The notes beneath the pieces are model-generated. The model did no database searches. It had not been told where the DNA came from and was given only the letters and a program-made list of their open reading frames with translations. A stretch of 6,357 bases of DNA from Phenylobacterium sp. (GTDB lineage Bacteria; Pseudomonadota; Alphaproteobacteria; Caulobacterales; Caulobacteraceae). This document shows, in pieces, positions 1 to 3,507 of the stretch (its first letter is position 1; every line of letters begins with the position of its first letter). Position numbers and translations under genes: made by a program. Location of the stretch: the NCBI GenBank assembly GCA_028291285.1, contig JAQGIJ010000305.1, positions 1 through 6,357 on the forward strand, read 5' to 3'.

Positions 1-127
1 TGATCTCGGCGAAGTCGTTGGTGTAGGTCCCCGCCTGCACCTGAAGCAAATCGCCGTCATGCGACGCCGCGACCGCCGCGGAGATCGTTGCGTACTGCTG
101 GCCCTGGCCGACTGTGAGCGTTGCCAC
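1..127 (-). CDS. Right-handed beta-helix (pectate-lyase-like fold) protein, N-terminal fragment
   Basis: Only the first 42 codons are inside the window; the gene continues past the left edge. The start is GTG at 125-127. It is preceded by AAGGAA at 134-139, six bases upstream, and by an in-frame stop seven codons upstream, so the start is well fixed. The product begins VATLTVGQGQQYATISAAV, continues with an A-rich helix and SHDGD, then QVQAGTYTNDF. The pattern TVG-x-GQQYxTIxAAVxAxxDGDxxxVxAGTY is the usual opening of secreted parallel beta-helix proteins, in which the first rungs of the helix form directly after the start. There is no classical signal peptide; in alphaproteobacteria such proteins often carry RTX repeats and a C-terminal type I secretion signal, but that end is not visible here. 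The substrate or role (polysaccharide lyase, adhesin or structural) cannot be told from this fragment. Confidence 0.8.
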   Translation of the reverse strand, partial: MATLTVGQGQQYATISAAVAASHDGDLLQVQAGTYTNDFAEI

Positions 128-133
128 GATTGT

Positions 134-139
134 TTCCTT
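134..139 (-). promoter_or_regulatory. Ribosome binding site fixing the GTG start of the beta-helix gene
   Basis: Reading the minus strand, AAGGAA lies six bases before the GTG codon at 127. The upstream in-frame stop (TGA, 145-147) leaves no other common start codon in this frame, so this site decides the start. Confidence 0.65.
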
Positions 140-212
140 GCTGTTTCAGCGTGCCCCTTGTGGCGCGAGACACAGTGAGAATTGGGCAGGGATGCGGCGA
201 GCTTCCGGCGGC

Positions 213-240
213 TTTGGACAAATAGGCGAGGCATTTGGAC
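213..240. repeat. Direct repeat TTTGGAC x2, 21-bp spacing, upstream of the beta-helix gene
   Basis: TTTGGAC occurs at 213-219 and 234-240, each preceded by GC within three bases. Start-to-start spacing is 21 bp, two turns of DNA helix. On the minus strand this reads as two GTCCAAA sites about 85 and 105 bases upstream of the GTG start, a position suitable for an operator. No known regulator is assigned; chance cannot be excluded for a 7-mer pair. Confidence 0.3.
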
Positions 241-354
241 GCACCCCGCAGGAATTCGCCGGAAATTCAGGGGCGCGAACGAGAAGACTGGCCGCTCTGG
301 TTGAGAACGCTTCGCCGCAATACCCACTTAACCTAAAGCAAGTCCTCCCGCGAC

Positions 355-372
355 CAGGCGATTGTTCGCCTG
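355..372. repeat. Perfect hairpin downstream of the tadG-like gene
   Basis: CAGGCGA, a four-base TTGT loop, then TCGCCTG give a perfect 7-bp stem. It lies about 55 bases beyond the stop of the tadG-like gene on the minus strand. Neither strand has a T-run after the stem, so it does not meet the rule for an intrinsic terminator. It may act as a 3'-end stabilising stem or a Rho-linked end, or have no function. Confidence 0.45.
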
Positions 373-426
373 TGAGGGGAATTTCTCTGGCCGAGCTTCT
401 ACATAGATCTTGGCGAGGTTCTGCCG

Positions 427-1947
427 CTAGCGGGAAAGGTGCAGGTTGACGATCTGCTCGGCGATGCCGGTGAAGGCCGCGTCCATGCCGGCCGCGTTGG
501 CCACGTCGTAGTAGTGATCGGCCGCGGTCGCGCATCCTTGCAGCGTCGCGGTGTGCTCCGGCGCCACCATCACCGCGATGGCGAAGATCTCGACCCCGGC
601 CGCCTTCATGTTCTGGCAGAGGAGCGTGAGCCGCGAGTCCATCGCCGCGGTGCGCAGGGCGTCGCTGCCGCCGGTCAGCCGCGCGCCGTTGGTCTGCCAG
701 ATGCGTCCCTGCCAGATGAAGCCGGCGCCGGAGTAGAGGGAGTCGTTGACGGTCGGGAACGAGGTGAACTGGTTGTAGCCGTCGGTCATCAGCACGACGA
801 TCTTCTTGTACTTCGCGTCCCCGTACGGCGCGCCATCCGCGAAGGGCGCGTTGGGCGAAAGCGTGTGCCAGGCCCAGACCAGCCCCATTGGAATGTTGGT
901 GTCGCCGACGGCGGTCATGCTGGCGATGTCGCTCTTCAGCGCGGCGTAGTCGGTGGTCAGCCGGCGCATCGTCTGCAGGCTGCAGTAGGCGTTCGGCCCG
1001 TGGTTCGTGTCGAGCCCGCCCGTCTTGACGTACTTGCCCGTGTAGCGCTCGCGCACTAGCCAGCTGGGGTCCTGGGTCACGTCCGGCAGGTAGTTGTTCC
1101 GCGTGTTGCCGATGTCCGGCTCGTCCGGCGCGAAGTAGGGGGTGAACAGGCTGGCCGCATCGCCGTTCGACGGCGGCGTGTCCTGGACGTCGTAGGGCGC
1201 CCGGCGGCTTTCGAGGCATCCCCCCCAGGGCGTGCCGAGCGCATGGAAGAGGTCGAAGCGCCCAATGTTGTTCTTGTCGAAGATCTCGTCGTTGATCGGT
1301 GCGTGACCCTTGGCGTCGATCCACGAGGCGGATCGGTAGCTGGCGTCCACGCGCACGGTCTGTCCGAACGGCACGAGCGAGATGCGCACCGCGTTCGGGT
1401 CTGCGCTGCGCTGGGCGGCGGCGCTGAGAGTGTCCACGAACCCGGCGGCGGCGGCGCGAAGCGCCTGGATCTTGCCGGACAGCGCCATCGATCCGGTGTT
1501 GTCGAGGGCGAGCGCGATCTCGAGGTGGATGTCCGAGCGGGCCACCTCGGCGTGGGCGCTCACCGTCAGCGGATGACCCATGACCGCTTCGGCCAGGACG
1601 GTGTCCACGGTTGCGCTCGCATCGGCCAGGACCGCGCCCCGGGCGCCGAGGACGAACGCGCCCGGCCCGCTGAGCGTCAGCGCCGGCGCCGGTCCGAGGT
1701 TGCGCACCAGGACGCGCGATCCGGTGTCCTGCAGCAGTTGCAGGTCCGTCGCCGTGGCGCGCGAGGCCGCCAGGGCCGCGGCGTCGAGGGCGTCCTGCAA
1801 CTGCGCCTTCGCAGAGAGGCCGCGCTGCAGGTCCAGCGCGCCGATCGTCGCCAGGCTCAACGGCAGCAGCGACAGCGCCAGCAGCACCGCTGCAGCCCCG
1901 CGCTCGTCCCGCCGGAACCGACGGAGGCGAGATTTGATCCAAGACAT
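427..1947 (-). CDS. TadG-like protein: N-terminal membrane anchor plus von Willebrand A domain
   Basis: The product is 506 residues. A basic, Arg-rich start is followed by DERGAAAVLLALSLLPLSL and a membrane segment (about residues 18-38), the usual TadG/TadE-like N-terminus. A vWA domain begins near residue 141 (IHLEIALALDNTGSM). Its metal-binding (MIDAS) residues are visible as D149-x-T151-x-S153, Thr350 in GDTNIPMG, and D389 in VVLMTDG. About 150 residues are inserted between the first MIDAS strand and Thr350, as is common in TadG proteins. Cysteines 244, 322, 444 and 472 could form disulfides in the periplasm. TadG is a minor envelope component of Tad/Flp pili, thought to link the pilus machine to the cell envelope. 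The start at 1947 was chosen because the protein opens there in the canonical way and a GGTGGGG site lies seven bases upstream. The frame stays open 44 codons further to 2079, but that extension would cross the divergent promoter and has no recognisable sequence. Unlike its two neighbours it lacks the Glu needed for prepilin peptidase processing. Confidence 0.88.
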   Translation of the reverse strand: MSWIKSRLRRFRRDERGAAAVLLALSLLPLSLATIGALDLQRGLSAKAQLQDALDAAALAASRATATDLQLLQDTGSRVLVRNLGPAPALTLSGPGAFVLGARGAVLADASATVDTVLAEAVMGHPLTVSAHAEVARSDIHLEIALALDNTGSMALSGKIQALRAAAAGFVDTLSAAAQRSADPNAVRISLVPFGQTVRVDASYRSASWIDAKGHAPINDEIFDKNNIGRFDLFHALGTPWGGCLESRRAPYDVQDTPPSNGDAASLFTPYFAPDEPDIGNTRNNYLPDVTQDPSWLVRERYTGKYVKTGGLDTNHGPNAYCSLQTMRRLTTDYAALKSDIASMTAVGDTNIPMGLVWAWHTLSPNAPFADGAPYGDAKYKKIVVLMTDGYNQFTSFPTVNDSLYSGAGFIWQGRIWQTNGARLTGGSDALRTAAMDSRLTLLCQNMKAAGVEIFAIAVMVAPEHTATLQGCATAADHYYDVANAAGMDAAFTGIAEQIVNLHLSR

Positions 1948-1963
1948 GAAGTGCGCCCCACCA

Positions 1964-2042
1964 TGCGTCAAATGATCAGGCCGCGACCTGCGGCCACGGC
2001 CAAGATTAAGGCCGGTCGAAGCCGCGACATCTGCGTCAAATG
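1964..2042. repeat. 11-bp direct repeat TGCGTCAAATG (two copies) in the divergent tad promoter
   Basis: Identical copies of TGCGTCAAATG lie at 1964-1974 and 2032-2042, 68 bp apart start to start. One is 16 bases before the tadG-like start and the other about 41 bases before the tadE-like start. Such placement would suit a shared regulator or operator, but no known protein is assigned to this motif. Confidence 0.5.
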
Positions 2043-2070
2043 CTAGTCCGGCCATGTAGAGAACCGCTTC

Positions 2071-2076
2071 GGAGGG
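2071..2076 (+). promoter_or_regulatory. Shine-Dalgarno site of the tadE-like gene
   Basis: GGAGGG is a strong ribosome binding site. Its distance to ATG 2084 (about eight bases from GGAGG) is optimal, whereas ATG 2078 is too close; this decides the start of the downstream gene. Confidence 0.7.
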
Positions 2077-2083
2077 CATGGTG

Positions 2084-2584
2084 ATGAGAAGAGCCCGGTT
2101 CCGTCAGGATGAGCGGGGCGCGACCCTGGTGGAATTCGCGCTGATCGCACCCCTGCTGCTCGGCGTCATGCTCGCGGCTTTGCAGGTCGGCGTCCTGGAG
2201 ATGGTCTCGAGCAACTTCAACAACGCCGTCGTGGTCGCCGCGCGGCGCATACGCACCGGCCAGAGCGATGGCGCGCAGACCGCCGCAGCCTTCAAAGGCC
2301 TGATCTGCGACAGTATGATCGATGCTAAGGCCAGCTGCCTGGCGCGGCTGCAGGTCGACGTGCGCCGCTTCTCGCGGTTCGCCGACGCGGCCGCCAGCGC
2401 CCCTGACCCGAGCGACAGGAACGACACCTTCACCGCGGGCGCGGCCGGCGACATCATGCTGGTCACCGCGACCTATCGCTGGCCGATGGTCACGCCCTTC
2501 CTCGGCGAGGCCTTTCCGCGCGCCGATGCGGCCAACGCGCTGATCAGCGCCCACACCCTGTTCAAGAACGAGCCCTACGCATGA
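2084..2584 (+). CDS. TadE-like minor pseudopilin
   Basis: The product is 166 residues. After a basic start comes DERGATLVEFALIAPLLLGV, the classic TadE signature. A Gly (12) is followed by four residues and then Glu17-Phe18, the G|xxxxEF prepilin peptidase (TadV/CpaA) processing motif. The hydrophobic helix spans about residues 13-38. The rest is a small predicted periplasmic domain with two cysteines (75 and 85), typical of TadE proteins. TadE-type pseudopilins are processed minor pilins needed for Tad/Flp pilus assembly. ATG at 2084 was preferred over in-frame ATG 2078 and GTG 2081 because GGAGGG (2071-2076) sits eight bases before it but only one base before 2078. Using 2078 would just add two residues (Met-Val). 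The gene is the first of an overlapping pair and is divergent from the tadG-like gene. Confidence 0.88.
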   Translation: MRRARFRQDERGATLVEFALIAPLLLGVMLAALQVGVLEMVSSNFNNAVVVAARRIRTGQSDGAQTAAAFKGLICDSMIDAKASCLARLQVDVRRFSRFADAAASAPDPSDRNDTFTAGAAGDIMLVTATYRWPMVTPFLGEAFPRADAANALISAHTLFKNEPYA

Positions 2585-3102
2585 GGCTGCTTCTGGCGCG
2601 CCTGCTCCGCGACAGCCGCGGCGCCGCCCTGGCGGAGTTCGCCATGGTGGCGCCGCTCATGCTGCTGCTGTTCTTCGGCTCGGTGGAGGTGGTCCAGGCC
2701 GTCGAAGCGCAGCGCAGGCTGGCGCACGTCGCCTCGGCCATCGCCGACGTGGCCGCCCAGGACCGTACCATCGACGACGGCGAGCTGGCCGACATCTTCG
2801 CCGCCGCCCCGGCCCTGATGCAGCCCTTCCCCGCCGGCAGCCTGGGCGAGCGGCTCATCAGCTTCCGGGCGGACAGCTCCGGCGCGGTCAGCGTCGACTG
2901 GCGCGCCGACGGCGCCGCCTATGCGGGCGACGAGCCCGCCGCCCTGCCGGCAGGCTATCTGCCGGCGGGCGAGAGCGTCATCGTCGCCGACGTGAGTTAC
3001 GCCTACCAGCCGCTGCTCACCCTGGTCTTCGCCGATCCGATCCAATTCCAGAAGCGCGCCTACCTGCGGCCGAGGCTGAGCGACCATGTCGTGAAGAAAT
3101 GA
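2581..3102 (+). CDS. TadE/TadF-like minor pseudopilin
   Basis: The product is 173 residues. It opens with a basic stretch and then DSRGAALAEFAMVAPLMLLL. Gly14 followed by four residues and Glu19-Phe20 is the same prepilin peptidase motif as in the upstream gene. The membrane helix covers about residues 15-37. The remainder is a periplasmic domain with no cysteine, unlike its neighbour. The start codon overlaps the stop of the preceding gene as ATGA (2581-2584), and only weak Shine-Dalgarno sequence precedes it, so translation is probably coupled. Tad systems usually carry two such proteins, TadE and TadF. Given its position this is the likely TadF partner, but TadE and TadF cannot be separated firmly by eye. 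Confidence 0.86.
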   Translation: MRLLLARLLRDSRGAALAEFAMVAPLMLLLFFGSVEVVQAVEAQRRLAHVASAIADVAAQDRTIDDGELADIFAAAPALMQPFPAGSLGERLISFRADSSGAVSVDWRADGAAYAGDEPAALPAGYLPAGESVIVADVSYAYQPLLTLVFADPIQFQKRAYLRPRLSDHVVKK

Positions 3103-3222
3103 TCGCCGCCTGCTTGCTGCTACTCATGCGTGTGGCGCTTAGATCCTCCCCATTACGTTGTCTACGACGTCTCAAAAAAACCTTCTTTACATTCGGCGCA
3201 AGGAGGCGGAACCTTCTGACAG

Positions 3223-3237
3223 TTAAGGATTTCTTAA
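3223..3237 (+). promoter_or_regulatory. CtrA-type binding box (TTAA-N7-TTAA)
   Basis: TTAAGGATTTCTTAA matches the full CtrA recognition sequence TTAA-N7-TTAA exactly in both half-sites and spacing. It is also a palindrome (TTAAG/CTTAA). It lies in a low-GC stretch about 85 bases before the small ORF at 3323. GCTAGGTT at 3257-3264, with a GCTA core like the Caulobacter housekeeping -10, sits 19 bases beyond, so the box would overlap the -35 zone as in many CtrA-controlled promoters. CtrA is the cell-cycle response regulator of alphaproteobacteria that controls pilus, flagellum and division genes. Binding itself is inferred. Confidence 0.55.
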
Positions 3238-3253
3238 GTCTCGGGCATGAGAC
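3238..3253. repeat. Small inverted repeat next to the CtrA-type box
   Basis: GTCTC and GAGAC flank a six-base GGGCAT spacer, forming a perfect 5-bp dyad directly after the TTAA-N7-TTAA element. It lies between the candidate -35 and -10 zones, where a repressor could bind. Its short length makes chance quite possible. Confidence 0.25.
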
Positions 3254-3290
3254 CTGGCTAGGTTACTGGCGCGTCATCATGGCCCATACA

Positions 3291-3308
3291 GGCGTGCAAA
3301 AGCACGTT
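3291..3308 (+). repeat. Hairpin in the leader of the small ORF
   Basis: CGTGC, AAAA, GCACG give a perfect 5-bp stem with a four-base loop, extended to seven pairs in RNA by two G-U pairs (3291-3308). It ends five bases before the GGGGGA ribosome binding site of the ORF at 3323. Only TTT follows, too short for a convincing terminator. It could shape the 5' end of the message or modulate translation. Confidence 0.35.
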
Positions 3309-3322
3309 TCTCGGGGGACGTT

Positions 3323-3502
3323 ATGACAGAACTGTCCACTCGCCAGCAGGCGAGCCGCTCTGGACGGACGCGGCGGATCAAAGACCCGCAAGCCCAGCAA
3401 CGAATCCTTTCCGCCATGGGCGTGGAAGTCTCGCTGAGCACGCTGGAACAGCTGCCTCCGGGCGCCTGGTTCGGCCTCGCATCGACCCACACGCGCGGCT
3501 GA
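3323..3502 (+). CDS. Small basic protein of unknown function (59 residues)
   Basis: No family was recognised. The product starts MTELSTRQQASRSGRTRRIK; its first half is rich in Arg, Gln and Ser with no hydrophobic segment. The second half (residues 28-53) carries a likely helix, ILSAMGVEVSLSTLEQL, and ends PPGAWFGLASTHTRG. A soluble cytoplasmic, possibly nucleic-acid- or protein-binding peptide is conceivable, but this is a guess. Coding support comes from a GGGGGA ribosome binding site at 3313-3318 (four bases before ATG) and from G/C at the third position in about 78% of codons, against clearly lower values in the stretch just upstream. A CtrA-type box lies upstream. It converges on the large esterase gene with only five bases between the two stop codons and no visible terminator. 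Its length is below common gene-finding cut-offs, so it may be missed in routine annotation. Confidence 0.5.
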   Translation: MTELSTRQQASRSGRTRRIKDPQAQQRILSAMGVEVSLSTLEQLPPGAWFGLASTHTRG

Positions 3503-3507
3503 CGCGC

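Larger units (their letters stand above)
128..426. other. Intergenic region between the tadG-like and beta-helix genes
   Basis: These 299 bases hold no convincing gene. Open frames cross the stretch on both strands, but none has a recognisable product here. It is visibly less GC-rich than the flanking genes. It probably holds the 3' end of the tadG-like transcript (near 355-426) and the promoter and leader of the beta-helix gene (near 128-300). Recognisable elements are a perfect 7-bp hairpin at 355-372 and a TTTGGAC direct repeat at 213-219 and 234-240. An inverted pair, TTCCGGC at 203-209 and GCCGGAA at 258-264, flanks that direct repeat. No clear -35/-10 promoter could be picked by eye. 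Confidence 0.6.
1948..2083. promoter_or_regulatory. Divergent promoter region between the tadG-like gene and the tadE/tadF-like pair
   Basis: The tadG-like gene is read leftward from 1947 and the pseudopilin pair rightward from 2084, so this 136-base gap must hold promoters for both unless transcription enters from elsewhere. It contains an 11-bp direct repeat (1964-1974 and 2032-2042). GCTAGTCC at 2042-2049 partly resembles the Caulobacter housekeeping -10 element (GCTANAWC), but only a weak -35 is visible ahead of it. CATTTGACG on the minus strand contains a TTGACG -35-like hexamer in both repeat copies, without an obvious partner -10. Confidence 0.5.

Noticed and set aside
324..340. TTAACCTAAAG near the beta-helix upstream region as a second CtrA site
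   Set aside because: Only one TTAA half-site is present; no second TTAA lies seven bases away on either side.
146..1942. Long minus-strand open frame (598 codons) overlapping the tadG-like gene
   Set aside because: It is an out-of-frame reading of the same strand, full of Arg/Gly-rich low-complexity sequence with no domain. The tadG-like frame has clear motifs.
1243..2046. Plus-strand open frame (267 codons) antisense to the tadG-like gene
   Set aside because: Arg/Gln/Val-rich shadow crossing the divergent promoter region; no domain recognised.
1948..2079. 44-residue N-terminal extension of the TadG-like protein
   Set aside because: It would run through the divergent promoter region up to the tadE-like start, and the canonical basic-plus-hydrophobic opening starts at 1947.
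3155..3170. Imperfect ACGT...ACGT palindrome followed by a run of seven A
   Set aside because: Considered as a terminator of the pseudopilin pair, but the run is A, not T, on the plus strand, and precedes the stem on the minus strand.
3200..3206. Perfect AAGGAGG Shine-Dalgarno-like sequence
   Set aside because: No ATG, GTG or TTG follows at a usable distance, so it starts no gene.
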